A stretch of 64,000 bases of DNA from Chitinophagaceae bacterium (GCA_947446645.1 CANFHA010000007.1:1-64000), one strand, 5' to 3'; positions 48,601 to 57,450 are shown, counted from the stretch's first letter. Program-made: numbers and translations. Notes: generated from the letters alone by a model not told the origin.

Positions 48601-51600
48601 TGTGGACCGGTAATGGCTGCAGGCAGAGCATTTACGGTAATATTCCTGGTTGTGATGCAACCCGTAGGCAGTGTATATGTTACTATAACAGTGCCGGCTG
48701 ATAACCCTGAGAGGGAGCCACCGGTGCCTATAATACCTACCAATGTATTGCTGGTACTCCATAATCCGCCGGAAGAAGAATTGCTAAGCGTGATAGCAGA
48801 CCCGGAACAAACATTGCTGTTGCCGCTTACTGCCGCCGGCAGTGGGTAAACTGTAACTATAGTTGTTGTTATACAACTTGTTGGTAAAGTATAAGTAATG
48901 GTAGCAGTTCCCGCTCCAATGCCACCAACAATGCCGGTGAGTGAACCAATTGTTGCCACTGAAATGTTGCCGCTGCTCCATGTGCCGCCTGGGGAGGCGT
49001 CTGTGAGAGCAGTAGTAAGTCCGGCGCAAACGGTTCCGGTTCCTGCTATGGCAGTTGGTAATGAGTTGACTGTGATATTAGTACTTGTAGCGCAGCCGGT
49101 GGCCAATGTATAGCTTATAGTTGATGTACCTGTACCAAGTGCTGAAACAGTACCTGTTAGCGAGCCTACAGCAGCTACGGAAGAATTACTGCTGGACCAT
49201 ACGCCACCGATTGTTACATCGCTTAGGCTGGCAGACAGACCCAGGCAAATATTTGAAGTTCCGGATATTGGCGCAGGCAACGGATAGACCGTGATATCTA
49301 ATGTGGTAAGACAACCGGTAGCCAGCTTATAGGTTATTGTGGCGCTACCTGTAGCATTGCCGAACGCGATGCCTGTAGCAGAGCCAATTGTAGCCACTGC
49401 GCTGCCTGAGGTCCAGGTGCCGCCAATAGTGCCATCGCTCATTTGAGTTGTACCGCCCAAGCATAGCAGATTTGATTCTGTAATGGCAGCAGGTAGTGGA
49501 TTAACAGTGATAGTGGTATCAAGCGTGCAACCGGTGGTGATGGTATAAGTAATGTTTGCAGTGCCTGCCGATATACCGCTAACTATGCCGGAAAGAGACC
49601 CTATAGTTGCTATAGAAGTATTGTCGCTGGTCCAGGTGCCGCCACCACCGAAGGGGTCGCTTAAGGTAGTGGTGCCACCGGCACAAAGGGAAAGATTGCC
49701 AGCCACAGACGATGGTAGCAGATTTACAGAGACCACAATTGTAGAAACACATCCTGCGCCCAGTGAATAGGAAATGGTTGCACTGCCAGCACCTATGCCG
49801 CTCAGTAAGCCTGTGGCGGAGCCTATGCTGGCTATACCCGTATTGCTACTGCTCCAGGTGCCGCCGCCTATGCTGTCTGTAAGTGTAGTATTGGTACCTA
49901 CACAGACCAGCGAAGGACCACTAATAACAGCAGGCTGAACGTTGATAGTTATGGTTTTGGCAGCAGCGCAGCCCGTAGAAAAAGAGTATGAAATAGTAGT
50001 AGTGCCGGCTGCCAGGGATGTGACCAGGCCGGTTGAGGACCCAATGGAGGCTGTGAGCAAATTGCTGCTGCTCCAGCTACCACCCGGCGGCGAATCACTC
50101 ATTGTAGAGGTGGAACCCAGGCATATATTAGATGCCCCAGAGATAGGCAAAGGCGTAGCATTTACTGTTACGATGGCAGATACGAGGCAGCCAGTAGGAT
50201 ATCCATACGTAATTGTCGCAGTACCGGTCGCTGACCCGGAAACGAGCCCGGTTCCTGAACCGATGTTAGCTATGGATGGGTTGCTGCTGTTCCAGCTACC
50301 TCCGGTTACCGCGTCGGAAAGAACTGTAGAAAAGCCGGAACATACATTAAGCGTTCCGACAATAGCCGAAGGCATAACGTTTACCGTAAACTGTGTGGTT
50401 GTGAAGCAACCGTTGGAAAGCGTATAGGTAATAATTGCAGTGCCAGGGCTGAGCGCATTAATGATACCAGTACCCGTGCCAATTGTGGCTATAGGCAAAC
50501 TACTGCTGGTCCAGGTGCCGGAAGCTATGAAATCACTCAGGGTAACCGATGACCCGGCACAAACAGAAAATGTGCCTGCTATGGCTGCCGGCGACTGGTT
50601 TACGCTAACCTGGGTCGAAGCTGTACATCCGCCCGGATAGGTATAAGTGATTGACGAAGATCCGGTAGCGAAGCCTGCGATAATACCGGAGGCAGAGCCA
50701 ATAGTTACCGCAGAAGTATTGCTGCTGCTCCATGTGCCGCCGGTAAAAGAATTGCTAAGTGTAGCGGTCGCGCCCTGGCATATACTGGTTGTGCCCGCAA
50801 TTGCCGCCGGAGTTTGATTTACGGATATTGTCTTAATATTAAAACAACCTGTAGGTAGCGTATAGGTAATCACGGCAGTTCCCGGGCTAATACCAGAGAC
50901 TATTCCAGAGCCTGAGCCGACTGCGGCAACCGGGCTATTGCCACTCGTCCAGGTGCCACCAGTTGACGCGTCTGACAATGTGATCGATGCACCTGTGCAT
51001 ACAGTAGATGGCCCTGTGATAGTTACCGGTAACGGATTGACGGTAAATCCTGTTACCGCGATGCAACCCGCAGTACTGGTATAGGTGATCGTAACTGTAC
51101 CCGAAACAAATCCGGTAACCAGGCCAGAGGCAGAGCCAACACCAGCCCGTGTAGGATTGCTGCTTGTCCACGTACCACCAGCTACTGTGTTAGTAAGTAT
51201 AGTAGTGGTGCCAATGCATATGCTCGTTGTGCCTGAAATTGCAGGGGGAAGCGGGTTCACCGTTATTGTTGAAACCTGCTGGCATCCGGTGCCCAGTGTG
51301 TAAGTAACATTTACCGTGCCTTGAGTAATGCCTGTAACTATACCAGACACAGAGCCAACTGTGCCGATAGTGAATACAGAAGTACTCCACAGCCCACCGG
51401 GTGTAGCGTTGCTCAAAGAGACGTTACTGCCTACGCAGACATTTGCTATTCCTGAAATAGCTGCAGGGAGTGGATTGACAGTAATGATCCGACTGGTATT
51501 GCAGCTTGTAGGTAATGTGTAAACAACAGATGCTATACCTGCCGCGATGCCTGTTACTATCCCGGTACTGCCAACTACTGTGGCGACTGAAGTGTTTGTG

Positions 51601-54600
51601 CTGCTCCAGTTGCCACCCGCGCTACCGTCACTCAGCGCAATGCTTAATCCTTCGCAGACAGCGCCTGATCCTGCAATAACCAGCGGGAGCGGATTGACGG
51701 AAACCACGCGTGTGGTCATACAGCCTGTGGACAACACGTAACTAACAATGGTAGTACCAGCGCCAATACCAGTAAGAACACCAACACCTGAGGTATTAAT
51801 AGTTCCTGCAGTGGTATTGCCGCTAATCCATGAGCCGCCAGTTGTTATGTCGGTCAGGGTAATTGAAGATCCGGTGCATACACTGGTGCTACCTGATATA
51901 GCAGCGGGTAATGGATCAATCGTTACAATTGCAGACGATACGCATCCGGATGGCAAAGTATAAGTAATACCAGCTGTGCCCTGCGCTATACCGGTTACCA
52001 GGCCGGAGCCTGGAATAACAGTCGCGATGGCAACATCAGCACTATTCCATGATCCGCCGGGTGTAGCATCAGTCAGCAAAGTTGTTAACCCGGCACAGAC
52101 TCTCATCGCACCATTTATCGATAGTGGTAGCGGATTTACAGTTACCACCTTAGTAGCCTGGCAGCCAGTAGGCAGAACATAGGTAATTATTGTGGTCCCT
52201 GCCGATTGCCCTAAAACAATTCCGTTTAGCGAGCCTATAATAGCTGTTACAGGATTACCGCTGCTCCATGTGCCTCCGCCTGTTGCGTCTGTGAGGTTTG
52301 TTGTTAACCCGACACATACGTTAGCGGTACCGGTAATGGTAGCCGGTAAAGGGTTGACGGTAAAGACGGTTACAGAAGTACAGCCCGTAGGCAGACGATA
52401 TGATATTATGGCTGTACCCGCGGCCACACCTGTAATAAGCCCGGTGCCTGAACCTGCAGTAGCTACAGAAATGTTGCTGCCGGACCATGTGCCGCCAGCT
52501 ACCCCATTTGTCAGCGTTGTTGCTAAACCCATACAAACATTCATAGTTCCGGTTATAGCCAATTGCGGATTAACCGTTACTTGTGCTGTAGCTATACAGC
52601 CAGTGCCAAGCATGTAGGTAATGATCGTTGTTCCCGCTGATGATCCGAAAACAACTCCTGTGCCCGTCACAACGATAGCCACAGATGTGGTACCCGAGGT
52701 CCAGGTGCCACCGTTTGTAGCATCGGTGAGTGCTGTCGTTGCGCCGACGCATACCGATGTGGTTCCGGTAATGCCAAGTGGCAAAGGATTAACCGTAACA
52801 ATAGTAGAATTTGAGCAACCACCTGTGATCGAATAAATCATCGTTACCGTGCCCGTACCGATAGGATTAATGATACCGGTGACCGAGCCGATAGTAGCAA
52901 GAGATGTGCCTGAACTGCTCCAGTGCCCGCCAGACGGAGATACATCGCTCAGGCTGCTGCTAACGCCTACACATAGGGCGCGTGATCCGAAGATAGTACC
53001 TGGCGTGAGGTTGACGGTGACAACGGCCGTGGCCACACATCCCGTACCTAGCATGTAGGTAATGGGTGCGGTGCCCGCCGAAATACCAGAAACTATACCC
53101 GATACAGAACCCACAGAGGCTACTGCAGTGTTGCTACTGCTCCATGTGCCGCCGGCAGTAATGTCACTGAGCGTAGTTGTGGCACCCATACAAACACTCA
53201 TAATGCCGGTAACCGCAGATGGTGTAGGTGTATAATTTACTGTAGCTGTGGAAGTAGCTGTGCAACCTGAACTGGCCGCAGAAACTGTATAAACAACAGT
53301 GCCGCTGGTGCCTATGGAGGGTGGATGGGCGTACAATGTAGCTGCCGCCGAACCAGCGGTATATGGAGTGGCCAATCCTGCATCCGTAAACAAGTAGGTA
53401 GCCGGTGACCAGGTAGGGGTAACAATAGAAGAAATGCCGGAGATAAGCACATTGTCTATAGCCCAGTAGTATCCCCAGTGACAATAGTAATAGTATCGAA
53501 TGCGAAGATTTGACATTCCCAGGTAATCGTTGAGTGAAAAACTCTCAGTTACAAAACCTGTTTTTGAACCTACGTTTGTGCCGGCATAATTCCTGAGCGC
53601 AGACCAGCTGCTGCCGCCATCTGTGGAAATGTCCAGGTTTACATTAAGGTCACCGGCAGCCCAGTAAGCATAAGCGTGCTGAAAAGTAAGCGTAGCCCCG
53701 GAATAAGCAGCCAGTGAAAAGACTGGCGATATCAGTTTAGATGAGGTTGTTGATAGTGAGCCGGAGGTATCGGCATTGGACATAGCAAAGGAACTGTTGT
53801 CCGGGCTGTGGTATAGTCCCTGGTCATTTATATAACCATCTCCGCATACTTTCCACTCGCCGCCGGCAAGCATACCAATGCTTCCGGCATTATCAACGGA
53901 CCATGCGCCAAGCCCTGCACTGAAATTTTGTGACAATATAGTGGCCGGTGCAGGTGTGCCAGAAACAGAGAAAGTAGTTGTACTGCCGCTACACATGGTT
54001 GCTAGTGTAGGTGAAAGTACCGGAGCAAGTGGTGGATTATTTATGGTAACCCTCACCAGTGCAGGGCAGCCCGCAGCAATGTAAGAAATAGTAGCTGTGC
54101 CAACCCCGGTACCCGTAACATTTCCGGCGGCATCAACTAGTGCGGTGTAAATATCGTTACTGCTCCAGATTCCCCCCGTTGTCATATCGCTGAGGCGTGT
54201 AGATCCGCCCACACAGGTAACCGGGCTACCGGATATTGCCGCCGGCGCCGGATTAACAGTCATGATCTTTGTGTTTGAAGTTGCAGTGGTGCCGGTAAGG
54301 CATGGGCCGGTTGACGTCATAACACAATAGACCGTATTCCCGTTTGTCAGCGTACTATTTACATAAGTTGATCCGGTTACAACGCTTATACCGTTCAGGT
54401 ACCACTGGTAAGCAGGCGACCCGCCGCCATTAACAGGGGTTGGTGTAAACGTTACTGTAGTTCCGGCGCAAAGGGGACCGGCAGGTGAAGCTGCTATGGT
54501 GACAGAAGGAGTAATGGGTGACGTAAGAGAAAGGCTGCCGAAATTTGTGGCTGTGGTAATACCTGCTATGCCGGGTGGTACTGATGAGGTAGAAATGGAA

Positions 54601-55058
54601 CCGGCGAGTGATGTTGTGGACGTAGCCTGAACCTGGAGACCGGTTATAGAAAACTGGTCGATGGTCGTCATCCCGTTAGTAGTGATATTAATTGTGAGGG
54701 TGGTAGCAGTAATAGTGCCCGTTATGGCCGTGATATTTGCACCTGTAGTATAACCAAGAGCGGGAAGCACGGGATTGAATTGCCAACCGGCCGGAGCAGT
54801 AAGGATAAGTGTATTAGTAGCCGGCCCCAAAAGGTCACTATTATTCCCTTCTACAATATTAATGGGTGTCAGTGTAGTATAACCCGGTGCGCTGCCACCA
54901 ACTGCCTTACTGCTGCAAATAGATGATCCCCCCCCTGCTGCTGTAACGGTAACACCTGCATACACTGTGCCGCTGAAGCAACAAGAAATTAAAAGCAGAA
55001 ATAGTGTAATAGTGTTTATCCGGCCAATAAAAAGAGATCGTAAAAATTTATTTTTCAT
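42639..55058 (-). CDS. Giant surface protein with 43 Ig-like repeats and a T9SS sorting domain
   Basis: 4139 residues. A signal peptide (ends VYAG) precedes Ig-like domains. A choice-of-anchor/MAM-like beta-sandwich (~370-540) interrupts the start of the array. From ~609 to ~3680 there are 42 tandem repeats of about 73 residues, and one more lies before the interruption (my count by eye). Each has the plan 'PLPxxIxGxxxVCxG...L(S/T)DxxxGGxWxS...GxVxGxxxGTxxITYxLPTGC...VTVN', close to the Big_2/Ig-like group. Each repeat has two conserved Cys. Three or four 'YQWxxNG' Ig domains and the type A T9SS domain follow (VQLIPNPNNGMFTV near 4052, then GMYLLTIF). A probable adhesin or sheath protein secreted across the outer membrane. 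It begins an operon-like row of surface genes; the divergent gene is a TMTC-like glycosyltransferase. Confidence 0.9.
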   Translation of the reverse strand: MKNKFLRSLFIGRINTITLFLLLISCCFSGTVYAGVTVTAAGGGSSICSSKAVGGSAPGYTTLTPINIVEGNNSDLLGPATNTLILTAPAGWQFNPVLPALGYTTGANITAITGTITATTLTINITTNGMTTIDQFSITGLQVQATSTTSLAGSISTSSVPPGIAGITTATNFGSLSLTSPITPSVTIAASPAGPLCAGTTVTFTPTPVNGGGSPAYQWYLNGISVVTGSTYVNSTLTNGNTVYCVMTSTGPCLTGTTATSNTKIMTVNPAPAAISGSPVTCVGGSTRLSDMTTGGIWSSNDIYTALVDAAGNVTGTGVGTATISYIAAGCPALVRVTINNPPLAPVLSPTLATMCSGSTTTFSVSGTPAPATILSQNFSAGLGAWSVDNAGSIGMLAGGEWKVCGDGYINDQGLYHSPDNSSFAMSNADTSGSLSTTSSKLISPVFSLAAYSGATLTFQHAYAYWAAGDLNVNLDISTDGGSSWSALRNYAGTNVGSKTGFVTESFSLNDYLGMSNLRIRYYYYCHWGYYWAIDNVLISGISSIVTPTWSPATYLFTDAGLATPYTAGSAAATLYAHPPSIGTSGTVVYTVSAASSGCTATSTATVNYTPTPSAVTGIMSVCMGATTTLSDITAGGTWSSSNTAVASVGSVSGIVSGISAGTAPITYMLGTGCVATAVVTVNLTPGTIFGSRALCVGVSSSLSDVSPSGGHWSSSGTSLATIGSVTGIINPIGTGTVTMIYSITGGCSNSTIVTVNPLPLGITGTTSVCVGATTALTDATNGGTWTSGTTSVAIVVTGTGVVFGSSAGTTIITYMLGTGCIATAQVTVNPQLAITGTMNVCMGLATTLTNGVAGGTWSGSNISVATAGSGTGLITGVAAGTAIISYRLPTGCTSVTVFTVNPLPATITGTANVCVGLTTNLTDATGGGTWSSGNPVTAIIGSLNGIVLGQSAGTTIITYVLPTGCQATKVVTVNPLPLSINGAMRVCAGLTTLLTDATPGGSWNSADVAIATVIPGSGLVTGIAQGTAGITYTLPSGCVSSAIVTIDPLPAAISGSTSVCTGSSITLTDITTGGSWISGNTTAGTINTSGVGVLTGIGAGTTIVSYVLSTGCMTTRVVSVNPLPLVIAGSGAVCEGLSIALSDGSAGGNWSSTNTSVATVVGSTGIVTGIAAGIASVVYTLPTSCNTSRIITVNPLPAAISGIANVCVGSNVSLSNATPGGLWSTSVFTIGTVGSVSGIVTGITQGTVNVTYTLGTGCQQVSTITVNPLPPAISGTTSICIGTTTILTNTVAGGTWTSSNPTRAGVGSASGLVTGFVSGTVTITYTSTAGCIAVTGFTVNPLPVTITGPSTVCTGASITLSDASTGGTWTSGNSPVAAVGSGSGIVSGISPGTAVITYTLPTGCFNIKTISVNQTPAAIAGTTSICQGATATLSNSFTGGTWSSSNTSAVTIGSASGIIAGFATGSSSITYTYPGGCTASTQVSVNQSPAAIAGTFSVCAGSSVTLSDFIASGTWTSSSLPIATIGTGTGIINALSPGTAIITYTLSNGCFTTTQFTVNVMPSAIVGTLNVCSGFSTVLSDAVTGGSWNSSNPSIANIGSGTGLVSGSATGTATITYGYPTGCLVSAIVTVNATPLPISGASNICLGSTSTMSDSPPGGSWSSSNLLTASIGSSTGLVTSLAAGTTTISYSFSTGCAAAKTITINVQPAVISGPSLVCVGTNTTLTDSIGGGTWSSSNTGIASIGSATGLLSGIGAGSATISYSLGAGCVSTIVVSVNLLPSSVAGNLSLCAGGTTTLSDPFGGGGTWTSDNTSIATIGSLSGIVSGISAGTANITYTITTGCTLDTTITVNPLPAAITESNLLCLGGTTQMSDGTIGGTWTSGSAVATIGSATGIAFGNATGSATITYKLATGCLTTLDITVYPLPAPISGTSNICLGLSASLSDVTIGGVWSSSNSSVAAVGSLTGTVSALGTGTSTISYTLATGCATSTNITVNSLPTAIAGTGTVCAGLTTALTDASPGGTWSSGNISVATIGSLTGIVGGIGAGTATITYTLPTSCITTTIVTVYPLPAAVSGNSNVCSGSAITLSNSSSGGLWSTSNTLVGIIGTGGSLSGLSAGTVIVTYTLPTGCITTRNITVNALPAAITGPQGVCIGLGITLSDATPGGTWSSGNIAVASAGTATGVVTGISAGTAIITYATPIPGGTSCIAVDTITVNPLPSTISGTRSVCSGSVTTLIDASGTGTWVSANPSTATIGSASGVVTGYTAGTTLITYILPSVVGAACYTTAIVTVDPLPTPISGASSLCVGSSSGLSDLSTGGTWTSALSSVASIGSLTGILSGINAGTTSITYILPTGCNVSLLITVNPLPDIITGPFNVCQGANTTLTNTSTGGTWSSNNATIATIGSLSGIVTGQSAGTTIITYTLPTGCYRTTNITVNALPTPINGNLTFCVGLTSNLTDATPGGTWSSDNIGIATAGSLTGVITGIAAGTAGITYALTTGCAASKVVTLNVLAPISGNTFVCSGYTSTLSDASGFGTWTTSNVSVAPVTFTTGVVTGSSAGTATISFVLSPGCATSTVVTVNSLPSGILGNRSVCAGLATSLSDASGSGVWTSGNLSVASVDIATGLVSGVSPGTANITFTIGTGCTAQATVTVNPLPLGIYGTREICYGLTSTLTDPTPGGSWTSSAPLIATIGSGTGTMTGASAGNATITYTLPTGCLTTAAVIIDPLPAAITGTTGVCAGLNTNLSDATTGGTWSTTSSAIISIDAATGSASGLSAGTALVTYTLPTSCKVTTLVTVYPLPAAISGTTTLCAGSSVSLSDASAGGSWSTGLGPLITVGSATGVITAISAGSGIVTYTLPTGCFTTSVISVNPLPQNISGNRAVCIGLTTALTDTAAGGSWASVTPSIAAIGASSGIVSGIGAGTTLVIYTLPTGCLTTAVVTVNFLPASISGATSVCAGSNISLGNPTPGGHWSSDNTTIATVGSSSGTVTALSAGSTVITYTLPTGCIAVKTITVNPLPLNITGTLTVCAGSSIQLSDAISGGAWSSGASSIVTIGSTSGIANGLVAGTSVVTYTLSTGCYTSAVLTVNPLPAAIFGTLTVCAGLTTNLTSSAGGTWTSGNLLTANISTAGIATGMSAGTSGITYTYPTGCLVTTILTVNPLPIAITGPDAVCTGTTITLTDASAGGTWSITTSGAVASVGVTSGIVTGISSGLAIVTYTLPTGCTITKAETVFATPPAINGVLAVCAGLTSSLSDASASGTWTSSNTAVANIGSSSGIVTGVAAGTSIISYLLGTGCSTSVVVTINPLPAAISGTNTICTGLIYTLTDPEEGGTWSSAASGIATISTTTGNIIGTTPGSTIVTYTLPTGCINTLVVTVNPTPGAILGIDSICATANTIFSDTSAGGTWSSSNSSMASLGSATGLLNGLSAGVVNITYTLPQGCIATKQFTVNPLPSVIVGSRSVCLGTNVSFSDSLTGGTWTSTVPSVATIGLTSGIATGVALGTTVVTYTLPTGCTTSAIITVNPYPAPITGAALVCQGNFIMLSDIVPGGSWSSADPGIATVEAGTGKVIGVSGGSTTISYTMSTGCAVTKIVTVNPLYPVTGSTSLCAGSSYTFSDLATGGTWTSSTPFVVSISASGEALAHSSGITIISYSLPSGCSATLNVTVNLLPASYNVLGGGNYCAGSTGSLVQLNGSDPGVSYSIFRDTSFVASLPGTGSAIFFGPYSVTGTYAVSAVNSSTGCRSTMAGTAVINITPVVVPSVSVTTALGGTVCAGANATFKALSTNGGTSPSYQWFVNGLPVGSLSADSTYTFAPLSGQVVSVTMLSNAVCATPPAATGTFTVVTTISALPSLHISISPDDTVCAGTPVTIIPTPLYGGSAPAYHWIKNGTDAGWGSTYTYLPANGDNVLGVLHSNYTCLVTDTAYSNNINIAVMPAIIPAVVVTAHPGLTISAGQPDTLVAGVSNLAVATYQWRINGLDIPGATDDTYISGSFNNNDTIACFVTGTNSCGAASGIGAVVITVNNVGVDDIAKATNNVQLIPNPNNGMFTVLGNLGSCASISIEVTDMLGSIVYEHDSKAPNGNISQNIQLTGYLPNGMYLLTIFRKDNLGRSLGQNVVLHFVVRN
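44020..53233 (-). repeat. Array of 42 coding repeats (about 219 bp each)
   Basis: The coding repeat array of the giant surface protein. The unit is ~73 codons and the copies are diverged at the DNA level (every copy has different silent positions), so the array looks old and selected rather than freshly amplified. The opposite strand shows stretches of open frame with the same period; these are shadows. Confidence 0.85.
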
Positions 55059-55296
55059 GAATAGTATTTAATATATCCAAACAATATTTAGTTGCCTGGC
55101 CTTTACTGCACCAATCCAAAATGAACACACAAAGATAGCAAATTAAGTAATACGAAAAGTGTAAATGAACAGATAAATGCGACTGTTTCCATGTATGCAA
55201 AAATAACTCCGGACTTTTTATTTGGCGATCGTTCCTTATCTTTAAAAACTCAAAAAGCGTACCAAACACTCATTGCAATACAACTGTATATAAGGC

Positions 55297-57423
55297 ATGG
55301 CTAAGAAACAAAATAACCAGGTGCGGACAACCCCGGCTGCACCTGTAAAAACCTCATCAAGTGCACCAAAGCAACCTACCAGCAGAAACCAGTCTGCGGC
55401 AGTGACTAAGGATAGCTTTATCAGTCGCTATTCGGAGTTGCTGGTGGTGTGTGGGATATGCCTGCTCACCTACCTGTTTTATAGCACAATACTGAACAAT
55501 AAGCTTACGAACTGGGACGATCTTGGCTATATAATCACGAACCCGCTAATTAAGGACAGTTCGGCCGAAGGAATAAAAAAGATCTTTTCCATTGACCACC
55601 CGGTTATGGGTAACTACCACCCGCTAACCATTCTCATTTATGCAATAGAGTATAGCTATTTCGGCCTTGATCCATGGATCTATCACTTTGATAGTCTTAT
55701 GTTTCATATACTCATTACTATTGCCGTCTACTTATTAGTAAGGGTACTAACAAAAAGGCCGGTGGCGGCTGGTATTGCCGCACTTTTGTTTGGCTTGCAC
55801 CCTATGCATGTAGAGTCCGTAGCGTGGGCGGCGGGTAGAAAAGATATACTCTATGGACTATTCTATGTGCTGGCAATGACCACTTATGTCGTTTACCTGC
55901 GGGCCGCATCACCCAATAAACGGGTTATCTGGTATGTGCTCACATTTGTGCTGTTCGCTACTTCTCTGCTGGCGAAGTCGGTAGGTGTTGTATTCCCGGT
56001 GATGCTGTTTCTCCTCGATTATCTTGAAAACAGGCAATTATTTGCTACCCCGGGCGGCACCAGCCTGATCGGTGATCCAAAGAATGGGAAGTTCAATTTG
56101 TGGATGTTGCTTGATAAGGTGCCGCTGCTTGCGTTGTCCTTCACTTTCGGTGAGTTATCCGTGTATGCACAGAAAAAGATAGGTGCCATGGGGACACTTG
56201 ATGTGCATTTTACGCCAATTGAGCGTGTAGGTCTTGGCTTTTATGCGCTTTGTACCTATCTGTGGAAGACGCTGATACCTGTAGGAATGTGTAATTTTTA
56301 TCCCTACCCGATGAAGGACAATGACTCACTGCCCGCTGTATATTATTTATATGTAGTGCTGGTACTGGGTATTCTCTTTGTATTATGGCGGTATGCACGT
56401 AAGAATAAGTACCTACTGTTCGGCCTTGGTTTCTTCGTTATTAATATTGTACTACTGCTGCAGTTCATACCTGTTGGCGGCTGTATTATGTCGGACCGGT
56501 ACACGTATATTCCTTACCTGGGGTTGTTTATTATTGCAGGCTGGGTTGTCTCCGGCTACTTTCAGAATAAGGAAAAGAAGCAGACCGGCTATTTATTGCT
56601 GGGTGCAGTGATCGTATTTTCACTCATCATGGGATTTGTGACAAATGATCGAAGCAAAGACTGGTATGACTCTGTATCGCTCTGGAAAGATGATATTGAA
56701 AAGCATCCAACAAACCCGGTTTCGTGGTTTTACCTGGGGCAGGAGTATTATAACAGGTATGAAACTGCAGTGGTGCCTGCGGACCAGAAACGGTACGTGG
56801 ACTCTGCTCAATTTTGTTTCGGGCAGTCCATACAGAGGAAGCCTGATTATATAAACCCGATCATCTGCCTGGCGGAATTGCAACGCAGCACTAACCAGAT
56901 AGATTCGGCAAAGAAAACATACTTTACCGCGATGGCCATAAACGAGGCCAACACAAGTAACAAGGTGCAGAATAAGGACGAAAGTGTGTACCTGGGACTA
57001 GGCGTCATTTACAGCATCAAAAGGCAATATGACTCTGCGGAATATTGCTTTAAGGAAGCGCTGAAGATAAAGGACTATTTTCCGGAGGCATACAGTAACT
57101 ACGCTAACTTCCTGGATATTGTCGGCAAAACTGACTCGTCGCTGAAATATTATGAAAAAGCCATTTCGCAGGATCCGGATGCAGTGATACCTTATATGAA
57201 CCGGGCAAGGATAAACCTGGTAGAAAAGAACCTGCCGGATGCCGCTATCAAAGACTACGATAAAGTACTGGCACTGAAACCGGAAAAGGCAGATGCTTAC
57301 TATTCCAGGTCTAAATGCTATGCAGCTAAGGGAGATAAGAAACATGCTTTAGCAGATGTAGAGAAAGCAAAATCTCTTGGCTTCCCGAACATTGACGCTA
57401 CTTATTACCAGTCCCTAAAGTAA
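55297..57423 (+). CDS. TMTC-like membrane glycosyltransferase with C-terminal TPRs
   Basis: 708 residues. A basic, Gln/Thr/Ser-rich cytosolic head (~1-44) is followed by 10-12 hydrophobic segments. The first loop has TNWDDLGY (Asp74-Asp75), the GT-C acidic pair. Residues ~266-335 (LLDKVPLLALSF ... GAMGTL ... LIPVGMCNFYPYP) match the DUF1736 region that marks TMTC proteins. The part from ~470 holds about five to six TPR units facing the periplasm. In animals TMTC1-4 O-mannosylate cadherin beta-sandwich domains; bacterial relatives are mostly uncharacterised. The gene is divergent from the giant Ig-repeat protein, 238 bases apart. Polyprenyl-phosphate-mannose as donor is an inference. Confidence 0.85.
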   Translation: MAKKQNNQVRTTPAAPVKTSSSAPKQPTSRNQSAAVTKDSFISRYSELLVVCGICLLTYLFYSTILNNKLTNWDDLGYIITNPLIKDSSAEGIKKIFSIDHPVMGNYHPLTILIYAIEYSYFGLDPWIYHFDSLMFHILITIAVYLLVRVLTKRPVAAGIAALLFGLHPMHVESVAWAAGRKDILYGLFYVLAMTTYVVYLRAASPNKRVIWYVLTFVLFATSLLAKSVGVVFPVMLFLLDYLENRQLFATPGGTSLIGDPKNGKFNLWMLLDKVPLLALSFTFGELSVYAQKKIGAMGTLDVHFTPIERVGLGFYALCTYLWKTLIPVGMCNFYPYPMKDNDSLPAVYYLYVVLVLGILFVLWRYARKNKYLLFGLGFFVINIVLLLQFIPVGGCIMSDRYTYIPYLGLFIIAGWVVSGYFQNKEKKQTGYLLLGAVIVFSLIMGFVTNDRSKDWYDSVSLWKDDIEKHPTNPVSWFYLGQEYYNRYETAVVPADQKRYVDSAQFCFGQSIQRKPDYINPIICLAELQRSTNQIDSAKKTYFTAMAINEANTSNKVQNKDESVYLGLGVIYSIKRQYDSAEYCFKEALKIKDYFPEAYSNYANFLDIVGKTDSSLKYYEKAISQDPDAVIPYMNRARINLVEKNLPDAAIKDYDKVLALKPEKADAYYSRSKCYAAKGDKKHALADVEKAKSLGFPNIDATYYQSLK

Positions 57424-57450
57424 AGCCTGTTATCGGTATTCTACCTTAAC

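Noticed and set aside
44473-52836. Many plus-strand open frames of 60-200 codons, period ~72 residues, opposite to the giant repeat gene
   Set aside because: They follow the minus-strand repeats exactly, share one shadow motif per unit, have no signal peptide or start-site context, and disappear at unit borders. They are reverse-complement shadows of a repetitive coding sequence.
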